Positions 1 to 10,200 of a stretch of DNA of 15,110 nt are shown here, piece after piece. Below the pieces are notes generated by a model, which did not search any database, had not been told where the DNA came from, and saw only the letters and a program-made list of their open reading frames with translations. Position 1 is the stretch's first letter, and every line of letters begins with the position of its first letter. Source of the stretch: JASFYU01 sp045046905 (lineage in GTDB: Bacteria; Bacteroidota; Bacteroidia; Flavobacteriales; Flavobacteriaceae); contig JASFYU010000074.1 in assembly GCA_045046905.1 (NCBI GenBank), positions 1 through 15,110 on the forward strand, written 5' to 3'. The position numbers and the translations under genes are program-made.

Positions 1-1768
1 CATATTTCCCTTGACCGGTTATCCACCTACCGATGTTGACGAGTGGAAACGAATCCTAAAAATAGTCCAAAATCATGGTTTAAACCATATGCGCTTCCAT
101 TCCTGGTGCCCGCCGGAAGCTGCTTTTCAAGCTTCAGACGAACTTGGTGTTTACCTACAGGTGGAGGCTTCGGCTTGGGCAACGATTGGCGACGGGAAAC
201 CCATTGACCAGTGGATATACAAGGAAGCTGAGGATATTATAGATACCTATGGCAACCATCCCTCTTTTGTGATGATGGCCTATGGTAACGAACCTTCGGG
301 GAAAAATCATAAAGAATACCTCGCAAAGTTTGTGGGTCACATGAAAAAACTGGACGACCGTAGGGTCTATACCAGCGGTGCGGGTTGGCCCTTGTTGGAT
401 AATTTGGATTACTACAATCACAAAGGCCCTCGTATTCAGGGCTGGGCCGAAGAACTGAATAGTGTTATAAACGCCCGACCGCCCCAAACGGAGTTCGATT
501 ATGACAAATTGATCCAAGAAACACCCATGCCCTACGTAAGCCACGAAATGGGGCAATGGTGTGTATATCCGAATTTTAAGGAAATGTCTAAGTATACTGG
601 GGTGCTGAAACCGAAAAATTTCGAGATATTTAAGGAATCGTTGGAGGAAAACCATATGGGCCACTTGGCCGATAGTCTGTTATTGGCCTCAGGAAAATTA
701 CAGGTGCTATGTTATAAGGCCGATATCGAGGCCGCACTTCGGACCAAGGATATGGCAGGTTTCCAGTTGCTGGACCTCCACGATTTTCCAGGGCAGGGCA
801 CCGCTCTGGTCGGTGTTTTGGACGCCTTTTGGGATGAAAAAGGCTATGTGACACCGGAAGAATTCCGGGAATTCAATAGCGTGACCGTACCCTTGGTCCG
901 ATTAGAGAAACGGATATTTCTAAACAACGACACCTTAAAAGCTTCCGTGGAAGTGGCCCATTATGGAGAAAAACCTTTGAAAGATATTACGCCAAAATGG
1001 GAACTTACCGATAAAAATGGGGACGTTTTCACCGAAGGCAATTTTCCCAAAAAAAACATTCCCATCGGCAATGGCATACAGATAGGGGATATCACAGTGA
1101 ATTTGGAAAAGGCTGAAAAAGCACAAAAATTGACCCTTACCGTTCATGTGGGTGAAAATAAAAACAGTTGGGACGTTTGGGTCTATCCTTTTAAAAAAGA
1201 ACCAATTGCAGACGAAAAAGAGATTCGAGTAGTTCAAAAACTGGATGTGGGCACTGTCAATTTTCTTAAGAATGGAGGCAATGTACTGCTCAATGTTACC
1301 AAGGGCGATATCGCTTCTGGAAAAGGGGGGGATATTGGCGTGGGCTTCTCCAGCATCTTTTGGAACACTGCGTGGACACAAGGACAAAAACCGCATACCT
1401 TGGGTATTTTATGCAATCCCGACCATCCTGCGCTATCTGAGTTTCCCACGGAGTATCACTCCAATTGGCAATGGTGGGATGCCATGTCGCATTCCAATGC
1501 AATTGTACTCGATGATTTCCCCCTAGAGGTAAAACCTATAGTGCGGGTAATCGATGATTGGTTTACCAATCGTAGATTGGCACTGGTTTTTGAGGTAAAA
1601 ATCGGAAAAGGGAAATTGTTGGTTTCAGGAATTGATTTGCATACAAATCTGGATCAAAGACTTGAGGCCCGACAACTGCTACATAGCTTGAAAAAATATA
1701 TGGCAAGTGATAAATTTGTCCCTGCAACCGAATTACAGATAGAGGAAATAAAAGGTTTATTTAATTAA
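1..1768 (+). CDS. Glycoside hydrolase family 2 enzyme, 5' partial (large HSWCPPEAAF subgroup)
   Basis: The reading frame is open from the first base. The codons before the TTG at position 11 read I-F-P, continuing the IFPLTGYPP motif of the two paralogues in this window, so the true start lies upstream. By alignment to the gene at 7216, about 320 N-terminal residues are missing: the signal peptide, the sugar-binding domain and the Ig-like domain. What remains is the TIM barrel, starting near LTGYPP and NHMRFHSWCPPEAAF, with the GH2 acid/base Glu in YGNEP (nt 290-292) and the probable nucleophile Glu in SHEMGQW (nt 545-547). A C-terminal beta-rich and GATase-like portion follows, with IGKGKLLVSGIDL near the end. 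Both catalytic residues are present, so it should be an active retaining exo-glycosidase. The sugar specificity is not readable from sequence. It ends 65 bp before the next GH2 start, consistent with co-transcription. Unlike the 7216 paralogue it lacks the extra C-terminal module. Confidence 0.9.
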   Translation, partial: IFPLTGYPPTDVDEWKRILKIVQNHGLNHMRFHSWCPPEAAFQASDELGVYLQVEASAWATIGDGKPIDQWIYKEAEDIIDTYGNHPSFVMMAYGNEPSGKNHKEYLAKFVGHMKKLDDRRVYTSGAGWPLLDNLDYYNHKGPRIQGWAEELNSVINARPPQTEFDYDKLIQETPMPYVSHEMGQWCVYPNFKEMSKYTGVLKPKNFEIFKESLEENHMGHLADSLLLASGKLQVLCYKADIEAALRTKDMAGFQLLDLHDFPGQGTALVGVLDAFWDEKGYVTPEEFREFNSVTVPLVRLEKRIFLNNDTLKASVEVAHYGEKPLKDITPKWELTDKNGDVFTEGNFPKKNIPIGNGIQIGDITVNLEKAEKAQKLTLTVHVGENKNSWDVWVYPFKKEPIADEKEIRVVQKLDVGTVNFLKNGGNVLLNVTKGDIASGKGGDIGVGFSSIFWNTAWTQGQKPHTLGILCNPDHPALSEFPTEYHSNWQWWDAMSHSNAIVLDDFPLEVKPIVRVIDDWFTNRRLALVFEVKIGKGKLLVSGIDLHTNLDQRLEARQLLHSLKKYMASDKFVPATELQIEEIKGLFN

Positions 1769-1833
1769 AGAGGATTGATTGATAACCAGCTGCTTACTTG
1801 CGGCTAGTTTATAATTGTTTAAAAGATAATTTT

Positions 1834-3816
1834 GTGAAGAGAGTCAGTTTTATAGCATTCATATTTTTGATGATTGTTTTATCGGCAAATGCCCAAAGAG
1901 AGGAGCTGTCACTTGATGGAGCATGGAAATTCAAAGTGGATAAGGAATCGGTAGGTTTAACCGAAAATTGGGAAACATCAATGCCGGTTGATGCCCGCGA
2001 GGTGATGGTTCCTCACACTTTTAACATGATACCTGAACTCGAAGAGTATGCCGGTAAAGCCTGGTATCAACGGTCGTTTGATGTTCCTGAAAACTGGAAG
2101 CGAAAACAAGTAAGAATTGAATTTGAAGCTGTTTATCACGATGCCATTGTTTTTGTGAACGGAACTAAAGTGGCCGAGCACATGGGCTCGGGCTATACTA
2201 CTTTTACCGTAGATGCTACTAAGGAGGTAAAAGCCGGAAAATCAAACCAATTGGTTGTGCTCGTCGATAATAGTTATTCAGAAAAAATGCTGCCCTATAA
2301 AACGTCATTCGATTGGGCCAACGACGGAGGAATTATAAGGAGTGTTAAATTGATTGCTACAGGTAGTCCATCAATACGATATGCTCATATCAATTCTACA
2401 ATTAATTTTCCTGATACAACAGGGAGATTACAATTTAAAGTCAAATTATGGGAGGCTCAGATAAAATTAGCCCAGTTCGTCGTTGAGGCAAAAGATTGGA
2501 AGACAGGTGAAGTACTATTTGTCAAGGAAATAGAGGCGAAAAGGGAAGGTTTAGAATTTGAGTTCAAAATCCCTACGGGAAAGGTAAAAATGTGGGATAT
2601 TTTCAAGCCTAATTTATATAACGTATCGGTTAAGATTAAAAAAGGTAAACAAATCACAGATAGCCACAACGCTCGCATTGGTTTTCGCGAAATAAAAATA
2701 AAGGGCTCAACACTTCTTCTTAATAGAAAAGCCGTTCGTTTACCCGGCATAGAATATATGCCATCGAGCCATCCAGATTATGGCAGTGCTGAACCGGAAT
2801 GGGTAATGGATAGTGTCGTGAGTTTATTCAACGATTTGAACATAAAAATCACACGTTTTCATTGGCAAGTAGACAAATACTTATTGGACAAATTAGATGA
2901 AAACGGCATTTTAGTTCAAGCCGAAATCCCTTGGTGGCAAAGTCCATCCATTTTATCACCTGAATTAATAGGAACTGCAAAAATGCAAATTGGAGAAATG
3001 ATTGAACGTGATTACAATCATCCTTCAATATTTGCATGGGGCGTTTGCAATGAGGTATGGAGTGAACGTCCTAGCCAAGTTACCGTTCTGAAAGAATACG
3101 CAGAAGGCCTTGACACTTCGAGGTTTATTAATGTAGTATCAAATAATATTTTTGAAGATAAAGAAAATGATTTGTCTTTGCGTGGGGATATTCCTACTTG
3201 GAATGAATATATAGGTACTTGGCACGGCGAGCAATCAGAAGATTTACCTAAGCATTTTGATGTTGTTGAAGGGGTGTTAAAAGGAAGGCCTTTATTAATT
3301 ACTGAACATGGCCTATGTGAACCTAGATTTATTGGGGGCGATAAAAAACGAATTACCGAAATGATTTATCATTATACCCAATGGGCAAAACAGCCCTATA
3401 TCATCGGCTGTATTTATTTTAGTTTGAACGATTACCGTACTCAAATGGGGGAAGATGGCGCAGGTAAATATAAGGCGAGAATTCACGGACTTACCAACAT
3501 GTATTTTGATAAAAAAACATCGTATAGCGTTTATAAAAAGCTCACGCGACCTATTGAAATTCTAAATGTCAAAAAAATCAATGACACGACTGTAGAAATA
3601 GAGTTGTTTAATAGGGACGATCTTCCTTCCTATAGAATCGAAGGTTTTAAAATTAGTTATATGGATGTTAAAGGGACTGAGAAACAGATGGATATTCCGA
3701 TAATGGAAGCAGGAACCAAATTGACTTTTACCTTAAAAAATGTCGCTGAAAGATTTCAATTTAACGTAATATCTCCACACGGAACCGTGGTTAATGGCTA
3801 CCCAATAGACAATTAA
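1834..3816 (+). CDS. Secreted glycoside hydrolase family 2 enzyme (beta-galactosidase/beta-glucuronidase type)
   Basis: A complete GH2 of about 660 residues. I chose the GTG at 1834 because it puts the basic start of a clean signal peptide (VKRVSFIAFIFLMIVLSANAQ) at the N-terminus. An in-frame TTG at 1798 would add 12 polar residues. After the signal come the sugar-binding domain (about 22-170, opening LSLDGAWKF), an Ig-like domain (about 175-280), a TIM barrel (about 285-570) and a short C-terminal beta domain. The catalytic residues are the acid/base Glu407 in WGVCNEVW and the nucleophile Glu491 in LLITEHG. It is only distantly related to the three large GH2 genes around it: it is shorter, has classical NE and TEHG motifs and lacks the HSWCPP signature. 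I do not see a clear uronate-binding N-x-K motif of beta-glucuronidases, so specificity is open. Base composition is visibly more AT-rich (about 37-38% GC in sampled lines) than the gene before it. Confidence 0.9.
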   Translation: MKRVSFIAFIFLMIVLSANAQREELSLDGAWKFKVDKESVGLTENWETSMPVDAREVMVPHTFNMIPELEEYAGKAWYQRSFDVPENWKRKQVRIEFEAVYHDAIVFVNGTKVAEHMGSGYTTFTVDATKEVKAGKSNQLVVLVDNSYSEKMLPYKTSFDWANDGGIIRSVKLIATGSPSIRYAHINSTINFPDTTGRLQFKVKLWEAQIKLAQFVVEAKDWKTGEVLFVKEIEAKREGLEFEFKIPTGKVKMWDIFKPNLYNVSVKIKKGKQITDSHNARIGFREIKIKGSTLLLNRKAVRLPGIEYMPSSHPDYGSAEPEWVMDSVVSLFNDLNIKITRFHWQVDKYLLDKLDENGILVQAEIPWWQSPSILSPELIGTAKMQIGEMIERDYNHPSIFAWGVCNEVWSERPSQVTVLKEYAEGLDTSRFINVVSNNIFEDKENDLSLRGDIPTWNEYIGTWHGEQSEDLPKHFDVVEGVLKGRPLLITEHGLCEPRFIGGDKKRITEMIYHYTQWAKQPYIIGCIYFSLNDYRTQMGEDGAGKYKARIHGLTNMYFDKKTSYSVYKKLTRPIEILNVKKINDTTVEIELFNRDDLPSYRIEGFKISYMDVKGTEKQMDIPIMEAGTKLTFTLKNVAERFQFNVISPHGTVVNGYPIDN

Positions 3817-3871
3817 AAACTATATCAAAAAAAGAAGTTGATACTTATAATACAAAAATAACATTACGAAT

Positions 3872-6800
3872 ATGAGTTCAGTAAAAGCTTGGAAAGACAA
3901 AATAACTATCCCCACCTATGAAGTCGGGTTGCCGGAAAAATACCCTGTTTTCTTGGACAAACGTGTATATCAGGCAAGTAGTGGCGTTGTTTATCCACAC
4001 CCCGTTGTAGAACACATCAACGATGAAAAAGTGGATAAGGAATGGGATGCCGTCTTTATCGAAAACGACTATATCAAAATTATGGTGCTTCCGGCCTTGG
4101 GCGGAAGGATCCAGATGGCCTACGATAAAATACAGGAGCGGCATTTTGTCTATTATAACCACGTAATCAAACCTGCCTTGGTAGGTCTTACCGGACCCTG
4201 GATCTCCGGCGGCATCGAATTCAATTGGCCGCAACACCACCGCCCCAGCACCTATGATCCAGTCGACTATTCCATTGAAGAAAACGAGGATGGCAGCAAA
4301 ACGGTTTGGGTCAGCGAGGTAGAGCGCATGTTCCGTACTAAGGGTATGGCAGGTTTCACCCTACATCCCGATAAGGCATATCTTGAAATAAAAGTGCAAC
4401 TCTATAATCGCACCCCCCATCCACAGACCTTTTTGTGGTGGGCGAATCCGGCCGTTGCCGTAAACGATCATTACCAGTCAGTTTTTCCGCCGGACGTGAA
4501 CGCGGTCTTTGACCACGGTAAACGGGATGTCTCCGAGTTTCCAATTGCAAAAGGCAAATACTACAAGGTGGACTACTCCCCAGGAACTGATATTTCCAGA
4601 TATAAGAACATTCCCGTACCTACTTCATACATGGCCATAAACTCGGATTACGATTTTGTCGGTGGCTATGAAAATGATTCCAAAGGCGGATTGCTGCATG
4701 TTGCGGATCATCATGTATCCCCTGGAAAAAAGCAATGGACCTGGGGTAATGGCGATTTTGGAAGAGCATGGGATAGAAACCTGACCGATAATGACGGCCC
4801 TTACATAGAGTTGATGTGTGGCGTCTATACCGACAATCAGCCCGATTTTTCTTGGATGCATCCTTATGAAGAAAAAAGCTTTAAGCAGTACTTTATGCCC
4901 TACTATAATGTAGGTGTTGTAAAGAATGCTACCAAAGATGCTTTATTAAATTTAGAGGTAGAAGATAAGAAAGCTACTGTAAAAGTACATGTTACTTCAA
5001 CATATTTTAATAGTAAAATTATTTTGTCGTCTTCCAATACAGTATTCTTTGAAGAAACTCAGGATTTAAGTCCAGAAATTGGTTTTGAAAAAACAATAGC
5101 TATAAATGAAACGCTATATGAAGACCTTACAGTAAAAGTTTTAGACTCTAAAGGAGATGTTTTAATTGCTTGGTCTCCAGAGAAGTCAGAAATTGGCGAG
5201 ATTCCAGATCCAGCAAAAGCGGCAAAACAACCTAATGAAATCGATAGCGTAGAGCAATTATATTTAAGAGGTTTACATTTAGAACAATACAGACACGCTA
5301 CTTATGAGCCAACCGCATATTATTTAGAAGCTCTTTCTAGGGAACCGAATGATGTACGTTGCAACAATGCCATGGGGTTATGGAATTTGAAACGGGCAAA
5401 ATTTGAAACTGCTTTAGCGTATTTTGATAAAGCCATTGATACTTTAACAGAACGTAATCCAAACCCTTACGATGGCGAATCTTATTTTAACCGTGGTCTT
5501 GCCCTTAATTTTCTAGGTAGAAAAGATGAAGCGTATGGCGCGTTTTTCAAATCGTGCTGGAATGCTGCGTGGCAAGATGCAGGTTACTTTAATTTAGCTC
5601 AAATAGATTGTTCTAAAGGAAATCTTGACAAAGCATTAGAGCTAGTAAACAAAGCCCTTATTAAAAACTGGCACAATCATAAAGCACGTCATTTAAAAAT
5701 TATTATTCTGCGTAAAAAAGGAAAATTACAAGAAGCAGAACAATTAATAAAAGATTCTTTAGCTATAGATAATTTTAATTTTGGAGCACTTTATGAGAAA
5801 TATCTTTTAAGTAAAAACCCAGCAGATCTTAAAAACTTAAAAGCCCTTTTAAGAGACTATGCCCATAACTATATAGAATTTTCTTTAGATTATGCACAGG
5901 CAGGTCAGTTTGAAGAAGCCATAAACTTGATAAGTCTTTTTATAGAAGATAAAACAGAAGTCTATCCCATGGTACCCTATTTCTTAGGTTGGTATCATGA
6001 ACAAAATGATGATTTGGCATGCGCACAAACATATTATCAAGAAGCTCAAAAAATGCCCAAAGATTATTGTTTCCCCAACCGTTTAGAAGAGGTTGTAGTA
6101 TTGCAATCCGCAATTCGAAATAATCCTTCAGATGCAATGGCACCTTACTATCTTGGTAATTTTTGGTATGCATCGAAGCAGTATCAAGATGCACAGGAAT
6201 GCTGGGAAACTTCGGCAAAGTTAGATGATACCAATGCGATTTGTCATCGGAACCTGGCCCTACTATATTACAACAAGACAGACCAAAAAGATTTGGCACG
6301 AAAACATCTTGAAAAGGCATTCACTTTGGATGGAGAGAATGCCCGACTGTTAATGGAGCTTGATCAGTTGTATAAAAAGTTGAATATCTCCATAGAAGAA
6401 CGTCTGCGATTATTAGAGAAAAACCTTGCTTTGACCGAGTCCCGAGATGACCTGTATTTGGAACGGATTTCCCTGTATAGTTTTATGGGTCAATACAAGA
6501 AGGCCCTAAGTCTAATTGAACAAAGAAAGTTCCATCCATGGGAAGGCGGTGAAGGAAATGTGCCGTTTCAATATATTACCGTGAATGTTGAGCTTGCCAA
6601 ACAGTATATCAAGGAAGAGAAATACGAGAATGCTATTGGGCACCTTGTAGCTGCACAAGTATATCCTCATAATTTAGGAGAGGGAAAACTTTTTGGGACA
6701 CAAGAAAATGATATCCATTATTGGTTGGGCTGTGCGTATAATAATCTGGGAAAGGAAGCCTTGGCTAAAGAAAGCTGGGAAAATGCATCCGAAGGTTTGA

Positions 6801-7189
6801 GCGACGCAAGCCCGGCTATGTTCTATAATGACCAGCAACCCGATAAAATCTTTTATCAAGGCCTGGCCTTGATAAAACTTGGCAGGAAAGAGGAGGCCGA
6901 CAATCGCTTCAAAAATTTGATGAGGCATGGAGAACGGCATATGAATGACGATGTTAAATTGGACTATTTTGCCATTTCCCTTCCGGACCTTCTTATTTGG
7001 GAAGAAGATCTCAATATCCGAAATAAAGTAAATTGTCACTATCTCATCGGGTTGGGAAATCTTGGTCTAGGTAAACTTGAGGAAGCTTCGGCAGCTTTTA
7101 AAAAAGTGATGGATTCGGATTTATGCCACTTGCCAGGTTTTGTTCACCAAAAAATGGTATTGGAACTCAGTTTACAAAGCAAATCATAA
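3872..7189 (+). CDS. DUF5107-like domain / TPR-repeat protein, cytoplasmic
   Basis: An 1105-residue protein starting at the ATG at 3872, 55 bp after the GH2 stop. There is no signal peptide or membrane segment, so it should be cytoplasmic, unlike its secreted neighbours. Residues about 1-350 form a beta-rich, aromatic-rich domain resembling DUF5107 (related in fold to galactose-mutarotase-like sandwiches). Conserved-looking stretches include GRIQMAYDK, GPWISGGIEFNWPQHH (about 108-123) and WTWGNGDFGRAWDRN. Residues about 455-1105 are TPR-type helical repeats, for example AMGLWNLKRAKFETALAYFDKAI and LGKEALAKESWENA. Family members are often encoded beside GH2 or rhamnosidase-type genes in Bacteroidota; a catalytic or sugar-binding role on oligosaccharides imported from the periplasm is an inference. 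I know no established reaction for it. The DNA between about 4890 and 6060 is much more AT-rich than both ends of the gene (listed separately), suggesting a recombinant gene. Confidence 0.85.
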   Translation: MSSVKAWKDKITIPTYEVGLPEKYPVFLDKRVYQASSGVVYPHPVVEHINDEKVDKEWDAVFIENDYIKIMVLPALGGRIQMAYDKIQERHFVYYNHVIKPALVGLTGPWISGGIEFNWPQHHRPSTYDPVDYSIEENEDGSKTVWVSEVERMFRTKGMAGFTLHPDKAYLEIKVQLYNRTPHPQTFLWWANPAVAVNDHYQSVFPPDVNAVFDHGKRDVSEFPIAKGKYYKVDYSPGTDISRYKNIPVPTSYMAINSDYDFVGGYENDSKGGLLHVADHHVSPGKKQWTWGNGDFGRAWDRNLTDNDGPYIELMCGVYTDNQPDFSWMHPYEEKSFKQYFMPYYNVGVVKNATKDALLNLEVEDKKATVKVHVTSTYFNSKIILSSSNTVFFEETQDLSPEIGFEKTIAINETLYEDLTVKVLDSKGDVLIAWSPEKSEIGEIPDPAKAAKQPNEIDSVEQLYLRGLHLEQYRHATYEPTAYYLEALSREPNDVRCNNAMGLWNLKRAKFETALAYFDKAIDTLTERNPNPYDGESYFNRGLALNFLGRKDEAYGAFFKSCWNAAWQDAGYFNLAQIDCSKGNLDKALELVNKALIKNWHNHKARHLKIIILRKKGKLQEAEQLIKDSLAIDNFNFGALYEKYLLSKNPADLKNLKALLRDYAHNYIEFSLDYAQAGQFEEAINLISLFIEDKTEVYPMVPYFLGWYHEQNDDLACAQTYYQEAQKMPKDYCFPNRLEEVVVLQSAIRNNPSDAMAPYYLGNFWYASKQYQDAQECWETSAKLDDTNAICHRNLALLYYNKTDQKDLARKHLEKAFTLDGENARLLMELDQLYKKLNISIEERLRLLEKNLALTESRDDLYLERISLYSFMGQYKKALSLIEQRKFHPWEGGEGNVPFQYITVNVELAKQYIKEEKYENAIGHLVAAQVYPHNLGEGKLFGTQENDIHYWLGCAYNNLGKEALAKESWENASEGLSDASPAMFYNDQQPDKIFYQGLALIKLGRKEEADNRFKNLMRHGERHMNDDVKLDYFAISLPDLLIWEEDLNIRNKVNCHYLIGLGNLGLGKLEEASAAFKKVMDSDLCHLPGFVHQKMVLELSLQSKS
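4890..6060 (+). other. Low-GC block inside the DUF5107-TPR gene (probable recombinant segment)
   Basis: Hand counts on 60-base lines give 52-60% GC for lines at 4081, 4201 and 4741. They fall to 33% at 4861, 23-30% at 4921-5160 and 23-25% at 5701-5820, then return to 38-43% from 6061 onward. One short patch at 5341-5400 is back at 45%. The reading frame is open throughout and codons shift to A/T-ending forms inside the block. It spans roughly residues 340-730, from the end of the DUF5107 domain into the middle of the TPR region. Boundaries are approximate, about plus or minus 50 bp. Import of a segment from an AT-richer relative by homologous recombination is the simplest reading. Confidence 0.7.
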
Positions 7190-7215
7190 CAAAGTAGAAA
7201 AGAGGATTTAAAAAA

Positions 7216-10200
7216 ATGAAAGTGAATCGCAAAACAGTTTATGGCTTAATAGGCATATTATTTATTAGTATCCACTTGAACGCTCAATTTAATATGATAG
7301 ACCTTTCGGGAGATTGGCACGTTGTACTTAGCACAGAAAACCCGGCTGTTGAAAATGCCTCTGGGGCGAATAAAATGGAAGGAATGATACAGTTACCTTC
7401 TTCATTGGCACAACAAGGCTTCGGCACAAAGACCACAGGATCGGAATATGGAGTCCTTACACCTGAATATAAATATTTGGGAGTTGCCACTTTTGAGAGG
7501 GATATTGTAATTCCAAGAAATTGGAAAAACAAACATTTCACTATTTTTTTGGAGCGTGTATTATGGCAGTCCAAGGTTTTTATCGATGGCAAAGAACTCA
7601 GTACGCAAGATGCCTTGGGAACCCCACACCATCATAATATCGGAAAGCTGGCACCGGGAAAACACCGACTCGCCATAAAAGTGGACAATGGGATGATCCA
7701 TAATATAGGGGACAAAGGTCATGGCTATGGTGATTACACTCAGGGTATCTGGAATGGAATTGTAGGTAAAATGGAGCTCCGTGCAAAGGACCCTACGAAT
7801 ATCGTTAGCGTACGAACATTTTCTATCATTGAAAAAAATCAATTGAAAGTTGAATTGAATATATCCGCGGCAAAGAATGAAAAGTCAGAAATCGGTCTAA
7901 AAATTTATGAGCTTGGAAAAAAAGAAGTTGTCAAGGAAGTAACTGTTACATACAAATTGTTAGAGGGAAAGAACAAGAAAGAGTTAGTTGTTAATCTTGA
8001 AGGCAAACTAAAAAAGTGGAACGAATTTAAGCCGACAGTTTACATCCTGAAAACCACCCTAAAAACCAAAAAATATTATGACATACAGGAGACGGAATTT
8101 GGTTATGTGAAAATTGGTCATAATGGCACCAATATATTGATTAACGACTCCCCCATTTTCTTAAGGGGTAACCTCGATTGTGTGCATTTTCCTTTGACAG
8201 GTTATCCCTCGACTAAAGTAGAGGATTGGGAAAAAATATTCAGAACCTATAAGGAATATGGGCTGAACCATGCCCGGTTTCATTCATGGTGTCCACCCGA
8301 AGCAGCATTCAAAGCAGCCAATAGAATCGGTATTTATTTACAGGCAGAAGCATCTATTTGGATAGATTGGTGGATGAGCGAGGATATGATCGTAAAGGGT
8401 AGGCCAGAGATGGATACCAAGGGCCATCCAAAAGGTTTGGGCTATGATTCTCAACGCGATTCCTTTGTTATAGATGAAATGAACAGGGTAATTGATCAGT
8501 ATGGCAACAACCCTTCCTTTACCATGTTCTGTATCGGTAACGAATTGGGCAATGCAGATTTTGATGTCATGAAAGAATGGGTGGCCGATCTAAAAAAGAA
8601 AGACGGTAGAAGGCTTTATTCGGTTTCCACTGCCCGCAAGATTACCGATGTCGATGATTATATGGCCACGCATTACATACAGGATGTAGGGCGTACGCGG
8701 GGCTTGAACGGACCACATACCGATTGGGATTTTGAAGACGTTTATTCCCAGATGAATATCCCTATCATTGCGCATGAGATTGGACAGTGGCCTGTATATC
8801 CTTCCTGGGACGAAATTGATAAATATACAGGCGTATTTAAGGCGCGAAATTTTGAGGAGTTCAAACAAATAGCCCAAAAGAACGGTATCGCAGATCAGGA
8901 CGAAAATTTTAAAAGGGCCTCAGGGGCATTGAATCAAATCATGTACAAATATGAAACTGAATCTTTTTTAAGGACCAAAAGCTGTGCAGGAGTTCAGTTA
9001 TTGAGCATGCAGGATTACCAGGGACAAGGTGAAGCCTTGATCGGCTGGTTGGATGCCCATTGGGAAAGCAAAGGAATCACCACACCGGAAAAGTTCCGTC
9101 AACATTTTGATGAAACAGTTCCGTTGCTTCGTACGAAAAAGTTCGTTTGGACTACTGATGAATCTTTTGAAGCAAGCGCACAGCTATCACATTATGGTAA
9201 GTTATCAATAAAAGAGGGGAAGGTCTTGGCCAAAATTTACACAAACACAGGAGAGGTCTTGAAGGAGGAAATATGGCCGGTACAGGATTTGTCAGTAGGT
9301 AGTTTGACCGATTTGGGTAAGTTGTCATTGCCCTTAGACTTTATTAAAGAGGCCCAGCGGTTGACCGTTACCTTGGAATTGGAGAATACACGATTTAAAA
9401 ACAATTGGACCATTTGGGTGTACCCGTCCGAATTGCCAAAATCTGACACTCAAGAAATAGTGTTTGCCGATACCATGGACGATGAAACATTAACTGCATT
9501 GAGGGAGGGCAAAAAGGTGCTATTGGCGGCCCATAATTTGGGAACGGAAGAGAATAGCATTTCAGTGGGCTTTTATCCCTTGTATTGGTCGCTGACCTTT
9601 TTTCCGGGACAAGGAAAAACAAGTATAGGGATGCTGTTACAGGACAATCATCCTGCTTTTGGCAATTTCCCTACTGCATTCCATAGCGATTGGCAATGGG
9701 AAACGATAATGAAAGATTCAAAAGGTTTTATTTTAAACGATATGCCAAAAGGGTACAAGCCTATTGCCCAGATCGTGGATGACTTTCATAGAAACAATAA
9801 AGAAGGTGCACTATTTGAATTCAAAACGGGGAAGGGAAAATTATTGATTTGTGGTTTTAATATTGACTCCAATGATTCGCCGGTCGCCAAGCAACTTAAA
9901 TATAGCCTTATCGAATATATGAAATCCGATAGTTTTGCACCGACCACATCGGTAGATACAGAATTTTTAAAAGAACTTTTTCCATTGATTCCGAAAGCGG
10001 AAGACGTAAAAGTTAAGGGAGATTTTAAAAGTGCCATATTGCAGGTCAATGCAGCCATGAATGTAAAAAATGAAAATGAAAATATCCCTTGGACTGCCAA
10101 TAAAGACCAAATATTGGAACGGAAAGATAACGTTGCCTATACCGTAAAATCCGACGGGGTTTGGAAAGATGATGAAGGTGCTGCTTGGCATGGAGTAAAT

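Noticed and set aside
155..664. 169-codon minus-strand open frame in the first GH2
   Set aside because: It mirrors conserved GH2 catalytic codons on the plus strand and has no start context; it is a shadow.
1827..1834. TAATTTTG resembling a Bacteroidota -7 promoter element
   Set aside because: It overlaps the chosen GTG start and has no -33 element at the right distance.
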